From: Albimonas donghaensis
GTDB lineage: Bacteria > Pseudomonadota > Alphaproteobacteria > Rhodobacterales > Rhodobacteraceae
Reading direction: 5' to 3'
DNA: 64,000 nucleotides
Assembly: GCF_900106695.1 (NCBI RefSeq)
Contig: NZ_FNMZ01000003.1
Coordinates: forward strand, 496,001-560,000
Each line of letters opens with the position of its first letter. Positions within the stretch are counted from its first letter, which is position 1. Both the position numbers and the translations under genes were made by a program. This document shows positions 27,937 to 37,403 of the stretch, piece by piece. The notes under the pieces are model-generated. The model ran no database searches. It was not told the origin of the DNA and saw nothing but the letters and a program-made list of their open reading frames with translations.

Positions 27937-29379
27937 TCATTCGGGTGGCGCGAGTTGCCGCAGCACCCATCCGGCAAGGTAGAGCGATCCGCAGATCAGC
28001 ACCCGGGGCGACGCCGCCGTCCCGGCGGTTTGCGCGGCGACGTCGACCCGCCGGCCGGTGGCGGCGAGGGCCGCGTGAAAATCCGCCGCGGGCTCCGCCG
28101 CGATGCCGGAGGCGGCCGCGGCCCTGGCCACCGCTTCCGCCGGCAGGCTGGCGGCCGCTTCGGGAATCGCCACGGCGGTGACGTGATCGGCGAGCCCCTT
28201 GAAATGCCGCAGGAAAGTCGAGGGGTCCTTGGTCTCCAGCATCCCGCAGATCAGGTGCAATGGGGCGGGGCGGCGGCCCCATAGCGCGTTCATGTGGACC
28301 GACAGCGCCTCGCCCGCGGCCTCATTGTGGCCGCCGTCCAGCCAGACTTCGGCATCCGCCGGCAGGCCGGGCAGGCGCGCGGGGTCGAGCCGCTGCAACC
28401 GCGCCGGCCACTGCACGCGGGCCAGTCCGCCGGCGCAGGCGGCGTCGTCCGCGCCCAGCGTTCGCAGCGCAGCAATCGCGGCCCCGGCGTTCTGGACCTG
28501 ATGGGCCCCGGCCAGCGCGGGAAGGGCCAGGTCCAGCAGTCCGGCCTCGTCCTGGAAGATCAGGCGCCCGCCCTCGGACCAGGCCTGCCAGTCGCGCCCC
28601 GAGACGATCAGCGGCGCGCCGATGGCTTCGGCCCGGGCCTCGATCACCGCCAGCGCCTCGTCGGTCTGCGGGCCGACCACGCAGGGCGTGCCGGGCTTGA
28701 GAATGCCGGCCTTCTCGGCCGCGATCAGCTCCACCGTCTCGCCCAGGTACTGCTGGTGATCCAGCGAGATCGGCGTGATCACCGTCAGTGCGGGCCGCGC
28801 CACCACGTTGGTCGCGTCCAGCCGCCCGCCCAGCCCGGTCTCCAGCAGCGTGTGGTCCGCGGGGCGGCGCGCGAAGGCCAGCAGGGCGGCGCAGGTGGTG
28901 ATTTCGAAGAAGGTGATGTTGCGGCCGCCGTTCAGCCGCTCGCAATCGTCGAGCAGGGCGGCGAAGTCAGGCTCCGGGATCAGGGCGCCATGCAGGCGGA
29001 TGCGCTCATGGAACCGGGCGAGATGGGGCGAGGTGTAGACGTTGGTCGTGCGCCCCGCCGCCTCCAGCCCGGCCCGGATCATGGCCAGCGTCGAGCCCTT
29101 GCCGTTGGTCCCCGCGATATGCACCACGCCGGGCAGCGACCGCTCGGGATTGCCGAGCGCGTCGAGCAGCGTCCACATCCGGTCCAGCGTCAGGTCGATG
29201 ATCTTGGGGTGCAGCCCCATCAGCCGGTCGAGGATGACGTCGGAGCCGGCGCTCGCGGTTCCCGGCTTCGGCGCGCCCAGAACGCTGGCCCGGTAGACGG
29301 CGTCGGCCGCCGCGGTTTCGGGGCGCGGCGCTTCGGCGGCGGGGCCGCGACCGGTTTCGAGGGGACGCGGGGCGGTCAA
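27937..29379 (-). CDS. folC: Bifunctional folylpolyglutamate/dihydrofolate synthase
   Basis: 480 residues. ATP-dependent ligase that adds glutamate to dihydropteroate and to folates. P-loop [11 protein letters not shown] (near residue 87-97), followed by the family motifs [12 protein letters not shown] and [10 protein letters not shown], and a C-terminal [12 protein letters not shown]. The first 45 residues are an Ala/Pro-rich extension. Its ATG overlaps the accD stop (ATGA), so accD and folC form an operon, a common arrangement. Confidence 0.95.
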   Translation of the reverse strand: MTAPRPLETGRGPAAEAPRPETAAADAVYRASVLGAPKPGTASAGSDVILDRLMGLHPKIIDLTLDRMWTLLDALGNPERSLPGVVHIAGTNGKGSTLAMIRAGLEAAGRTTNVYTSPHLARFHERIRLHGALIPEPDFAALLDDCERLNGGRNITFFEITTCAALLAFARRPADHTLLETGLGGRLDATNVVARPALTVITPISLDHQQYLGETVELIAAEKAGILKPGTPCVVGPQTDEALAVIEARAEAIGAPLIVSGRDWQAWSEGGRLIFQDEAGLLDLALPALAGAHQVQNAGAAIAALRTLGADDAACAGGLARVQWPARLQRLDPARLPGLPADAEVWLDGGHNEAAGEALSVHMNALWGRRPAPLHLICGMLETKDPSTFLRHFKGLADHVTAVAIPEAAASLPAEAVARAAAASGIAAEPAADFHAALAATGRRVDVAAQTAGTAASPRVLICGSLYLAGWVLRQLAPPE

Positions 29380-30410
29380 GATCCGCGCGGCTCCCTTCCG
29401 GACCCGGCGGCGCCTGCGGCGCCGGGGGCCGGCTCGGCCGGTTTCGCGGCGTCCGCCGGGGCGGGCACGGTGGCCGGGGCGGGGATCGGGGCCGAGGCGC
29501 CCGTGGCCGGGGCCTCCGCCGGCGCGGGGGCCGGGGCGGGCAGGTCGCCATGCACCCGCGGCTCGGCCTGCATCAGCAGGCGCAGGATCTGGGCCAGCTC
29601 CTCGCGCATGTCCTTGCGGTGCACCACCCGGTCCAGCATGCCGTGCTCCAGCAGGTATTCGGCGCGCTGGAAGCCCTCGGGCAGGGTCTCGCGGATGGTC
29701 TGCTCGATCACCCGCGGGCCGGCGAAGCAGATCAGGGCCTCCGGCTCGGCGATCTGGATGTCGCCCAGCATGGCGTAGGAGGCGGTGACGCCGCCCGTCG
29801 TGGGGTTGGTCAGCACCACCACATAGGGCAGCCCGGCCTCCTTCACCATCTGGGTGGCGACGGTGGTGCGGGGCATCTGCATCAGGGACAGGATCCCCTC
29901 CTGCATCCGCGCGCCGCCGGCCGCGGCGAAGACCACCAGCGGGGCCTTGCGCTTCACCGCGCGCTCGGCCGCCGCGATCATGGCGTTGCCGACCGCCATG
30001 CCCATCGACCCGCCCATGAAGGAGAAGTCCTGGCCCAGCGCGACCACCGGCAGCTTGAAGATCTCGCCGTCGGCGATCAGCGTCGCCTCATGCTCTCCGG
30101 TCTTGCGGCGGGCGTCGCGCAGGCGGTCGGGATAACGCTTCTCGTCGCGGAACTGCAGCGGATCGGCCAGCGCGTCGGGGGCGGAGACCTCCTTGAAGCG
30201 GCCGCCGTCGAACAGCGCCTCGAACCGGTCGCGCGGCGTGATGTGCATGTGATGCTGGCAGTTGGGGCAGACGTTCAGCGCATCGCGCAGTTCCCGGTGG
30301 AACAGCATCGATCCGCAGGAGTCGCATTTGCGCCAGAGGTTCTCCGGCATCTCGCGGCGCGAGAACAGCGAGTTGATCCGCGGGCGGACGTAATCGTTGA
30401 TCCAGTTCAT
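29376..30410 (-). CDS. accD: Acetyl-CoA carboxylase carboxyltransferase subunit beta
   Basis: 344 residues. Transfers the carboxyl group from biotin to acetyl-CoA for malonyl-CoA supply, including for the synthase at 20140. The N-terminal zinc ribbon is complete (CDSCGSMLF ... CPNCQHH, residues 27-55) and the crotonase-like core follows ([42 protein letters not shown]). The C-terminal 60 residues are a Pro/Ala-rich tail ([11 protein letters not shown]), longer than usual and probably disordered. Start [10 protein letters not shown] chosen by homology. Confidence 0.97.
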   Translation of the reverse strand: MNWINDYVRPRINSLFSRREMPENLWRKCDSCGSMLFHRELRDALNVCPNCQHHMHITPRDRFEALFDGGRFKEVSAPDALADPLQFRDEKRYPDRLRDARRKTGEHEATLIADGEIFKLPVVALGQDFSFMGGSMGMAVGNAMIAAAERAVKRKAPLVVFAAAGGARMQEGILSLMQMPRTTVATQMVKEAGLPYVVVLTNPTTGGVTASYAMLGDIQIAEPEALICFAGPRVIEQTIRETLPEGFQRAEYLLEHGMLDRVVHRKDMREELAQILRLLMQAEPRVHGDLPAPAPAPAEAPATGASAPIPAPATVPAPADAAKPAEPAPGAAGAAGSGREPRGS

Positions 30411-30879
30411 GCGCAGTCCCTGTCCGTTCGGCCCCGTCGCGCGGCCCGCACCCGCAAGACGGGCGCCCGCAAGGGGCTTGCCGCGGGGAAGTAGCGGCGC
30501 GCGGCGCGGATTGCAATGCGGGCGCGACAGGTGCGGCGGGCGCGGGGGCGAGGCAGGGGTGGGGCCGGGGCGGGGCGGGGGCGGGCGACTCCCCCTTGCC
30601 CAGGAGTCGGTTCCGGAGCGGAAGCGCAGCCCGACGCCCCTGCGCAGGTTGCGCTGCAAAACCGGAGGCCCGGAAAACGGGCGAAGAAGGCGCGCGCGCC
30701 GCGCCGCATCGTTTCGCGTATGCTGCGCCGCGGCGCAAATTCGGCCTCATTGTGCTGAGAACGATTGTCGAATGTCGATTTCGCGAAGGATCATGTCGGA
30801 TTTCGACGTCAGCCAGATTGAATGCTGCGCCGCAGCGCCTCATGCTGGACCCGACCGAAATGACGAGGAGGGGGACCCC
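30411..30879. other. Divergent intergenic region between accD and the aminotransferase
   Basis: 469 bases. 30535-30595 is G-rich with many G-runs (quadruplex potential). 30715-30850 is AT-richer and likely holds the aminotransferase promoter. Two near-identical 17-base elements, ATGCTGCGCCGCGGCGC (30720) and ATGCTGCGCCGCAGCGC (30822), lie 102 bases apart and each contains an internal palindrome. Confidence 0.5.
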
Positions 30880-31752
30880 ATGGCGATGGGCGCAGGCGAG
30901 ATCTGGACCTGGAGCGAGGGCTCGTGGCACCAGGGCGACGTGCGCGTGGCCGGCGCGGCGGACCACGGGCTCTGGCAGGGGACCGGGGTCTTCGACGGCG
31001 GCCGCGGCTTCGAGGGGGTCGCTCCGGACATGGATCTCCACTGCGCGCGGGTGAACGAATCGGCGCGCGCCATGGGGCTCGATCCCATGCATTCCGATGG
31101 CGAGCTGACCGAGCTGGCGCTGGAAGGGCTGGGCAAGTTCCCCGCGGGGGCCGAGGTCTATGTCCGCCCGATGTACTGGTCGCGCAGCTCCGACAGCTCG
31201 TTGATCTGCGCCGATCCGGACACCACGGCCTTCGCGCTGTGCCTGGAGGCCCTGCCGCTGGCCGACCCCTCGGCGATGCCCGAGGGCGGGATGCGCATCA
31301 CCACCACGCAATTCCGCCGGCCGCTGTCGTCGATGGCGACCACCGACGCCAAATCCGCGTCGCTCTATCCCAACAACGCCCGCATGGTGCGCGAGGCGAA
31401 GTCGAAGGGCTTCGACAACGCGCTGGTGCAGGACGGGCTGGGCAATGTGGCGGAGCTGGCGACCTCCAACGTGTTCATGGTCAAGGACGGGGTGGTGGCG
31501 ACGCCGGCCCCCAACGGCACGTTTCTCAACGGCATCACCCGGCAGCGGGTGATCTCGCTGCTGCGCGAGGCCGGGCGCGAGGTGGTGGAGACGGTGCTGA
31601 CGCTGGAGGATTTCCGCGAGGCGGATGAGGTTTTCTCCACCGGCAACGTCAACAAGGTGGTGCCGGTGGCCCGGCTGGACGACCGCAGCTACGGCCCCGG
31701 CCCGGTGACCGCCGAGGCGCGGGCGCTCTACTGGGACTTCGCGCACGCCTGA
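30880..31752 (+). CDS. ilvE: Class IV aminotransferase (branched-chain amino acid type)
   Basis: 290-residue fold-type IV PLP enzyme. The Schiff-base lysine is probably Lys158 in TTDAKSASLYPNNA and the PLP-binding glutamate is Glu192 in NVAELATSN. GEGRG-like N-terminal patterns and TGNVNKVVPV at the C-terminus fit branched-chain aminotransferases, which transaminate Leu, Ile and Val with 2-oxoglutarate. D-amino acid aminotransferases and ADC lyases share the fold, so the substrate is inferred. AGGAGG precedes the ATG. The upstream open frame is not conserved. Confidence 0.85.
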   Translation: MAMGAGEIWTWSEGSWHQGDVRVAGAADHGLWQGTGVFDGGRGFEGVAPDMDLHCARVNESARAMGLDPMHSDGELTELALEGLGKFPAGAEVYVRPMYWSRSSDSSLICADPDTTAFALCLEALPLADPSAMPEGGMRITTTQFRRPLSSMATTDAKSASLYPNNARMVREAKSKGFDNALVQDGLGNVAELATSNVFMVKDGVVATPAPNGTFLNGITRQRVISLLREAGREVVETVLTLEDFREADEVFSTGNVNKVVPVARLDDRSYGPGPVTAEARALYWDFAHA

Positions 31753-31790
31753 TCCCCCCACCCCTGATCCCCCGGCCCCTGATCCTCCGG
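31748..31790 (+). repeat. Short direct repeats after ilvE
   Basis: Three imperfect tandem copies of about 14-15 bases (core CCCCTGATCC), beginning in the last codons of the aminotransferase gene. The first copy supplies the TGA stop. No function is evident. Confidence 0.6.
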
Positions 31791-31943
31791 CGCGCCGGCG
31801 CCGCGTCGAGGGTGCGCCGGTGGGGCCGGGGCGCCCGCGGCGCGCGGACAGGACGGCGCGGGCGGCGACGGCGCGGAGGCCCGACGGCCGCGCTTCCTCC
31901 CGAGTCCGGCCCTTCCCCCCGGGCGAACCCGTTCGCGGGAGGG

Positions 31944-33149
31944 TCAGTCCGCCGCGCCGGTGGTGAGGCGGCGGATCATGGCGCCGATCCGCGGCACCGT
32001 GGTGTCGCGATGCGGCGGCACCAGCAGGCGCGAGGCGTATTCGTTCAGCATCCCCGGCCGCGTCGCCAGCTCCCACGCCGCGCGGCGGAAATCGGGGCGG
32101 CGCCAATGCTCGGCCCGGGTCGGGTCGACCAGCGCGCGCAGCGTCTCCTCGGGCCAGTCGCCGGCGCCTTCGGTGAGGCGGGCGGGGAGGTCCTCGTCCC
32201 AGATCCGGGCCATCAGGGCGGCGAAGCTGCGGAAGGCCGGCGCATCGCCCAGCTTCTCGAACCGCGCCGCCACCGCGTCCAGGTCCGGGTCCTCGCGGTC
32301 GCGCAGCACCCGCCAGTCGCAGGCGTCGCGCAGCTCGAAGCTGCGCCGGCGCCAGCCGCGGCCCATGATCTGGCTGTGATGGACCATGTGGGCCATCCGG
32401 TCCTCGGGCGAGGGGATGCGGATGCCGGGGATGGCCGACGGGATGGCGCGCTCGGCCATCCCCTCCAGCGCGCCATGGGCTTCGTAGGAGCAGCGGACAT
32501 GGACTTCCAGCCCGCTCGCCGCGCCCTCGCGGCCGAGGGTGGGGTGCGCGTAGCAGCCGAAGACATTGGTGCGCACCCGGCCGTCGGGGCCGGTCCAGCC
32601 GTCGTCGCGCAGCACGGCGAGCGCCTCGGCGAAGCGGTCGGCGGGGATCAGGATGTCGACGTCGACCATCCGCCGCCAGGGCTGGGGGGCGCCCTCCCGC
32701 GCCGCGAAAGCCACGCCCTTGAGCGCCACCGGCTCGATCCCCGCGGCGTTGAGCGGCCGGGCGGCGAGGCGCAGGTCCGCGAGACGGGCCTCCGCGAACA
32801 GCGCGGCGTTCCCGAGCGCGGTGTCGGTCAGCAGGCGGGCGGCGGGGCCGGGCAGCGCCTCGGCCAGCATGGCGCAGATCGGCGGCGCGACCTTCTGGGC
32901 GTCGGCGAAGGCGATCAGCGGCAGGATCGGCGCGGCGGGAGGCGCGGAGGGCGGCGCCCCGGCGCCCCAGGCGCGCAGCAGCGACAGGGCGGCGTCGAGC
33001 AGTTCGGGCGAGGCGGGCGGGGCGGACGCCGTCGAGGGCGCGGCGGGCGAGGGCGGGGCGGGCGCGCGGCTCCGCTCGCCCGAGGCGCCGGCAGCGCCCG
33101 GGGTCGCGGTCCTGTCTTCGCCGGGTCCCTCGCTTACGCCAGAAGTCAC
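31944..33149 (-). CDS. Nucleotidyltransferase-like protein (NTP_transf_5 family)
   Basis: 401 residues. The core contains the metal-binding Asp-x-Asp pair of the nucleotidyltransferase fold in RRMVDVDILIPADR, preceded by PVALKGVAF, the characteristic ALKG motif of the NTP_transf_5 family. Homologues are often found near polysaccharide genes or with HPr-kinase-like proteins, and the substrate is unknown. Residues 1-45 are a Pro/Ala-rich extension. The start codon is GTG with GGAGG about 10 bases upstream. It stands alone between ilvE (convergent) and the hydratase gene (same strand, about 100 bases away). Confidence 0.75.
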   Translation of the reverse strand: MTSGVSEGPGEDRTATPGAAGASGERSRAPAPPSPAAPSTASAPPASPELLDAALSLLRAWGAGAPPSAPPAAPILPLIAFADAQKVAPPICAMLAEALPGPAARLLTDTALGNAALFAEARLADLRLAARPLNAAGIEPVALKGVAFAAREGAPQPWRRMVDVDILIPADRFAEALAVLRDDGWTGPDGRVRTNVFGCYAHPTLGREGAASGLEVHVRCSYEAHGALEGMAERAIPSAIPGIRIPSPEDRMAHMVHHSQIMGRGWRRRSFELRDACDWRVLRDREDPDLDAVAARFEKLGDAPAFRSFAALMARIWDEDLPARLTEGAGDWPEETLRALVDPTRAEHWRRPDFRRAAWELATRPGMLNEYASRLLVPPHRDTTVPRIGAMIRRLTTGAAD

Positions 33150-33257
33150 GCCCGCGCCGCCTCCGTTCTCATTCCCGTTTCCGACCCCGTCGGGCCCGTC
33201 CCTGGCCCCATCTTCGGCCCCGTCCCGTCTCCGTCCCCGGCCGCGCCGTGGCCGGGA

Positions 33258-34046
33258 TCACGCGGCGCCCGGCCAGACCGGCTTGCGCCGGGCGAAGAAG
33301 GCGTCGATGCCCTCGGCCCCGTCCGGGGTCTCCCACGCGTCGGCCAGAGCCTCCGCGGTCATCCGCGTCACCGTCTCGTCGATCGGGCTCCCCAACCGGC
33401 GCAGCAGCGCCTTGGAGGCCGCGACCGCCTGCGGCGAGGCCGTCAGGTAGGGCGCGAGCTCGAATTCCATCGCGTCGTCCAGCGCGTCCGCCGGCACAGC
33501 GCGCGACAGCAGACCCAGCCGCACCGCCTCCGCCCCGTCGAACAGGCGGGCGGAGAAGAACACTTCCCGCGCCTTCGCCTCGCCCATCTTGGCGTGGACG
33601 AAAGGCGAGATCGTGGCGGGGATCAGCCCCAGCCGCACCTCGGTGAAGCCGAACAGCGCGCCTTCCGCCCCCACCGCCACATCGCAGACCGACATCATGC
33701 CCATGCCGCCGCCGAAGGCCTGCCCGTTGACCTTGCCGATCAGGGGTTTCGGAAGCGTGTTCAACGCGTCCAGCATCCGCGCGAGGCCCATCGCCTCGGC
33801 GATCCGGGTCTCCCGGTCCGCTTCGATCTGCGCCTGCATCCAACCGAGATCGCCGCCGGCGCAGAAGCTCTTGCCCTCGCCGGTCATCACCACCGCGCGC
33901 ACCGAGGCGTCGGCGCCCAGCGTCGCCGCGGCCTCGGTCAGCTCCGAGATCATCAGCGCGTTCAGGGCGTTGTGTTTCTCGGGCCGGGCGAGCGTCAGGG
34001 TGGCGACGCCGCGGTCGTCGGTTTCGATCCGGATGGTCTCAGGCAT
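33258..34046 (-). CDS. Enoyl-CoA hydratase, methylglutaconyl-CoA hydratase-like
   Basis: 262-residue crotonase-fold enzyme. The oxyanion-hole motif is CAGGDLGWM (about residues 63-71) and the second is AFGGGMGMMSVCD. The region FGFTEVRLGLIPATISPFV contains the catalytic glutamate. Overlap by eight bases with the HMG-CoA lyase gene upstream suggests it is the methylglutaconyl-CoA hydratase of leucine breakdown (LiuC), but crotonases are hard to assign by sequence alone. Confidence 0.85.
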   Translation of the reverse strand: MPETIRIETDDRGVATLTLARPEKHNALNALMISELTEAAATLGADASVRAVVMTGEGKSFCAGGDLGWMQAQIEADRETRIAEAMGLARMLDALNTLPKPLIGKVNGQAFGGGMGMMSVCDVAVGAEGALFGFTEVRLGLIPATISPFVHAKMGEAKAREVFFSARLFDGAEAVRLGLLSRAVPADALDDAMEFELAPYLTASPQAVAASKALLRRLGSPIDETVTRMTAEALADAWETPDGAEGIDAFFARRKPVWPGAA

Positions 34047-34914
34047 TCTCGTTCTCCCTCAGGGTCCGGGCGTATCCGGCGGCATGGGCCAGCGCCGCGC
34101 GGTCGATCCCGGTTTCCAGTCCGCGGGCGGCGAGGAAATCCGCCACCGCCAGCGTGTCCACATTGCCCTTCGCGCCCGGCGCGTAGGGGCAGCCGCCCAG
34201 CCCTCCGACCGAGGCGTCGTAGGTCCGCACCCCCGCCTCCAGCCCGACGGCGATGTTGTCCAGCGCCCGTCCGCGGGTGTCGTGGAAATGCAGGGCGACC
34301 TTCTCCACCGGCAGCACGTCCAGCACGGCGGCGAGCAGGGCCGCGGTGGACTCCGGCGTCGCGGCGCCGATGGTGTCGCCGAGCGAGACCTCGTAGCAGC
34401 CCATTTCGTCCAGCGCCCTGGCCACCGCGGCGGCCGCGCCCGGGTCCACCCGCCCGTCATAGGGGCAGTCGGTGACGCAGGAGACATAGCCCCGCACCGG
34501 AATGCCGTCGGCTTTCGCGGCGGCGAGCACCGGGGCGAAGCGCTCCAGGCTTTCCGCGACCGAGCAGTTGATGTTGGCCTTCGAAAACCCCTCGGAGGCG
34601 GAGGCGAAGACCGCGGCTTCGTCCACCCTGGCGGCGCGGGCGGCCTCGTAGCCTTTCAGGTTCGGGGTCAGGCCGGTGTAGACGACGCCGGGGCGCCGCG
34701 CGATGCCGGCCATGACCTCGGCCGAGCCCGCCATCTGCGGCACCCATTTCGGGCTGACGAAGCTGGCGCATTCGATCTTGGGCAGGCCGGCCGCGCTGAG
34801 CAGGTCCACCAGCCGGATCTTGTCGCCGGCGGCGATCGGACGCGGCTCGTTCTGCAGGCCGTCTCGCGGGCCCATCTCGAACAGCGTCACGTCGCGGGAA
34901 ATCTGGTCGGTCAT
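34039..34914 (-). CDS. mvaB: Hydroxymethylglutaryl-CoA lyase
   Basis: 291 residues. Splits HMG-CoA into acetyl-CoA and acetoacetate, the last step of leucine degradation. TIM-barrel HMGL-like features include the start-proximal EMGPRDGLQNE (about residues 13-23), the metal-binding HFHDTRG and the C-terminal GGLGGCPYAPGAKGN with the signature cysteine. The open frame extends 1.1 kb upstream but is unrelated antisense sequence. It overlaps the hydratase gene by eight bases. Confidence 0.95.
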   Translation of the reverse strand: MTDQISRDVTLFEMGPRDGLQNEPRPIAAGDKIRLVDLLSAAGLPKIECASFVSPKWVPQMAGSAEVMAGIARRPGVVYTGLTPNLKGYEAARAARVDEAAVFASASEGFSKANINCSVAESLERFAPVLAAAKADGIPVRGYVSCVTDCPYDGRVDPGAAAAVARALDEMGCYEVSLGDTIGAATPESTAALLAAVLDVLPVEKVALHFHDTRGRALDNIAVGLEAGVRTYDASVGGLGGCPYAPGAKGNVDTLAVADFLAARGLETGIDRAALAHAAGYARTLRENENA

Positions 34915-35160
34915 GCGCGTCTCCCCTTCCACCGCATCCTTGGGACATGGCGCATTCGGTGCGGTTAGTCCACCGGAACGGGCGCCGCCGGGGCAAGGGT
35001 GGCGCGGGAGAGCGCCGGGGGGGATGCGCCGGGGGGTTGCGACAGGGGACGGGCAGGGCGGGCTTGGCGCCGCCGCCCGCTCGGTTATGCTGCCGGCCCG
35101 AGCTTCGCCGCGGCCCCTGCGCCCGGTCGGAGCGAGACCGACCGGCCAGCAGGAGCCTCC

Positions 35161-36093
35161 ATGACCCTGGCGCTGATCTCCCACGCCTCCAGCCTCGACC
35201 ACGTCACCCCCCCGGGGCATCCGGAGCGGGCGGACCGCATCCGCGCCGTCCAGGCCGCGCTGGAGGACGAGCGTTTCGCCCTGCTCGACCGGCGCGAGGC
35301 GGTCGCGGCCGACGACGCGCTTCTGCGCCTCGCGCATCCGCAGGCGCATATCGACCGGCTGCGCGCCGCGACCCCGGCCGAGGGCTGGGCCGAGCTGGAC
35401 GGCGACACGGTGCTGTCGCCCGGATCGGTCGACGCGGCGCTCCATGCCGCGGGGGGCTGCGCGCAGGCCGTGGACCTGGTGCTGTCGGGGGAGCGGAAGG
35501 CCGCCTTCGTCGCCTGCCGCCCGCCCGGCCACCATGCCGAACCCTCGACCCCGATGGGCTTCTGCCTGTTCTCCAACGCCGCCATCGCCGCCCTGCACGC
35601 GCTGGAGCGCCACGGGCTGTCCCGCGTGGCGGTGCTGGATTTCGACGTGCATCACGGCAACGGCACCCAGGCCGTGCTGTGGAACGAGCCCCGCGCCGCC
35701 TTCGCGTCCTCCCACCAGATGCCGCTTTATCCCGGCACGGGCGCGGCGTCGGAGACCGGGGCCGGCAACATCTTCAACGCCCCCCTCCCCCCCGGCGCCG
35801 GCGGCGAGGATTTCCGCGCGGCCTGGGAGGACACGCTCCTGCCCGCCATCGCCGCGCATGGGCCGGAGCTGATCGTCATCTCCGCCGGTTTCGACGCCCA
35901 TCGCCGCGACCCGCTGGCGGAGATGGAGCTGACCGAGGCCGATTTCGCCTGGATCACCCACCGCATCTGCGATCTGGCCGACACCGCCTGCGGGGGACGG
36001 GTCGTCTCGACGCTCGAAGGCGGGTATGACCTCGTCGGCCTGGCGGCCTCGACCGCGGCCCATGTGCAGGTTCTGATGGAGCGCAGCCTATGA
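35161..36093 (+). CDS. Histone deacetylase-family (acetylpolyamine/AcuC-like) hydrolase
   Basis: 310-residue zinc-dependent amidohydrolase of the class II HDAC-like family, which in bacteria removes acetyl groups from acetylpolyamines or lysines. Zinc ligands and catalytic histidines are visible in RPPGHHAE, LDFDVHHGNG and SAGFDAHRRDP, and STLEGGYD is near the C-terminus. The start at 35161 is set by homology (MTLALISH). Its stop overlaps the xseB start (ATGA), and this deacetylase-xseB-ispA-dxs order recurs in alphaproteobacteria. Confidence 0.9.
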   Translation: MTLALISHASSLDHVTPPGHPERADRIRAVQAALEDERFALLDRREAVAADDALLRLAHPQAHIDRLRAATPAEGWAELDGDTVLSPGSVDAALHAAGGCAQAVDLVLSGERKAAFVACRPPGHHAEPSTPMGFCLFSNAAIAALHALERHGLSRVAVLDFDVHHGNGTQAVLWNEPRAAFASSHQMPLYPGTGAASETGAGNIFNAPLPPGAGGEDFRAAWEDTLLPAIAAHGPELIVISAGFDAHRRDPLAEMELTEADFAWITHRICDLADTACGGRVVSTLEGGYDLVGLAASTAAHVQVLMERSL

Positions 36094-36344
36094 CCGACGC
36101 CAAATCCGCCCCGAAACCGGTCGAGACCCTGAGCTTCGAGGAAGCCATGCGCGAACTGGAGGCGGTGGTCGACCAGCTGGAGCGCGGCGAGGCGGCGCTG
36201 GAGGCCTCGATCACGCTCTATGAACGCGGCGCGAAGCTGAAGGCCCATTGCGAGGCGCGGCTCTCCGAGGCCCAGCTAAAGGTCGACCAGATCGCCGGCG
36301 CCGGCCCCGACGGCCCCACCGCGAAGCCGATGGATCTGGGATGA
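36090..36344 (+). CDS. xseB: Exodeoxyribonuclease VII small subunit
   Basis: 84 residues. Several copies pair with XseA to degrade single-stranded DNA bidirectionally. The diagnostic LSFEEAMRELEAVVDQLERGEAALE appears at about residues 14-38, followed by LYERGAKLKAHCEARL. It overlaps the deacetylase gene upstream (ATGA) and the ispA gene downstream (ATGA), so translation is coupled on both sides. Confidence 0.97.
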   Translation: MTDAKSAPKPVETLSFEEAMRELEAVVDQLERGEAALEASITLYERGAKLKAHCEARLSEAQLKVDQIAGAGPDGPTAKPMDLG

Positions 36345-37273
36345 GCCTGGCCCTCGGCGAGGCGGAGGCCGACGCCGCCGAGTTCTCCGAGCGCCTGTCC
36401 ACCGCCGCCGCCCTGACCGAGTCGGCGCTGGAGGAGCTGCTGCCCCCCGCCAACCTGCTGGGCCCGCGGGCGCCGGTGGCGGCGGCGATGCGCCATGCCT
36501 CGCTGAACGGGGGCAAGCGGCTGCGGGCCTGCCTGGCGGTGGAATCGGCGGCGCTTTTCGGCGCCGATCCCGCGCAGGCGGAGCGGGTGGCGGCGGCCAT
36601 CGAATGCCTGCACGCCTATTCGCTGGTCCATGACGACCTGCCCTGCATGGATGACGACGCCATGCGCCGGGGCCAGCCCACGGTGCATGTGAAATGGGAC
36701 GAGGCGACCGCCGTGCTCGCCGGCGACGCGCTTCAGACCCTGGCCTTCGAGATCCTCGCCCATCCCGACACCCACCCCGACGGCGACGTGCGCGCCGCGC
36801 TGTGCCTCGGGCTGGCGCGGGCCTCGGGCGCGGCGGGGATGGTCGGGGGGCAGGCGCTCGACATCGCCGCCGAGACCGCCCCCGCCCCCCTGACCCTGCC
36901 GGAGATCGAGCGGCTCCAGACCCTCAAGACCGGCGCGCTGATCGTCTTCGCGGCCGAATCGGGGGCGATCGTCGGGCGGGCCGACCCGTCGGCCCGCGCG
37001 GCCCTGCGCGCCTATGCCGAGGCGATGGGCCTCGCCTTCCAGATCCAGGACGATGTGCTGGACGTGGAAGGGGATGCGGCGGCGCTGGGCAAGGCGGCGG
37101 GCAAGGACGAGGCCGCGGGCAAGGCGACTTTCGTGTCCCTGCTGGGGCTCGACGGCGCCCGCGCCCGCGCCGCCCGGCTCGCCGACGAGGCCGAGGCGAA
37201 GCTCGCCCCCTTCGGCGCGCGCGGCCGTCCGCTGGCGCTCGCCGCCCGGTTCGCGGTGTCGCGCCGGACCTGA
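36341..37273 (+). CDS. ispA: Farnesyl/geranylgeranyl diphosphate synthase (IspA type)
   Basis: 310-residue trans-prenyltransferase that builds C15 (or C20) diphosphates from IPP and DMAPP. The first aspartate-rich motif is DDLPCMDDD (about residues 97-105) and the second is [19 protein letters not shown] lies upstream as expected. The position directly before dxs supports a role in isoprenoid and quinone-tail supply. Product length cannot be fixed from sequence reading. Confidence 0.93.
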   Translation: MSLALGEAEADAAEFSERLSTAAALTESALEELLPPANLLGPRAPVAAAMRHASLNGGKRLRACLAVESAALFGADPAQAERVAAAIECLHAYSLVHDDLPCMDDDAMRRGQPTVHVKWDEATAVLAGDALQTLAFEILAHPDTHPDGDVRAALCLGLARASGAAGMVGGQALDIAAETAPAPLTLPEIERLQTLKTGALIVFAAESGAIVGRADPSARAALRAYAEAMGLAFQIQDDVLDVEGDAAALGKAAGKDEAAGKATFVSLLGLDGARARAARLADEAEAKLAPFGARGRPLALAARFAVSRRT

Positions 37274-37403
37274 GCCCGCGGGCCGATGGCGGACCCCGAC
37301 GCGCGCCGTCTGCCCCGGGGCGGATTGTGCGCAGACGCTCGATCCAATAAACGTCGCGCCCACGCCCGTCCCGCGAACCGAGCCCGCCGCAAGGGGAGAC
37401 GCC

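Noticed and set aside
34999-35160. Longer N-terminus for the deacetylase
   Set aside because: Added residues are non-conserved Gly/Arg-rich sequence, and family homology starts at MTLALISH.
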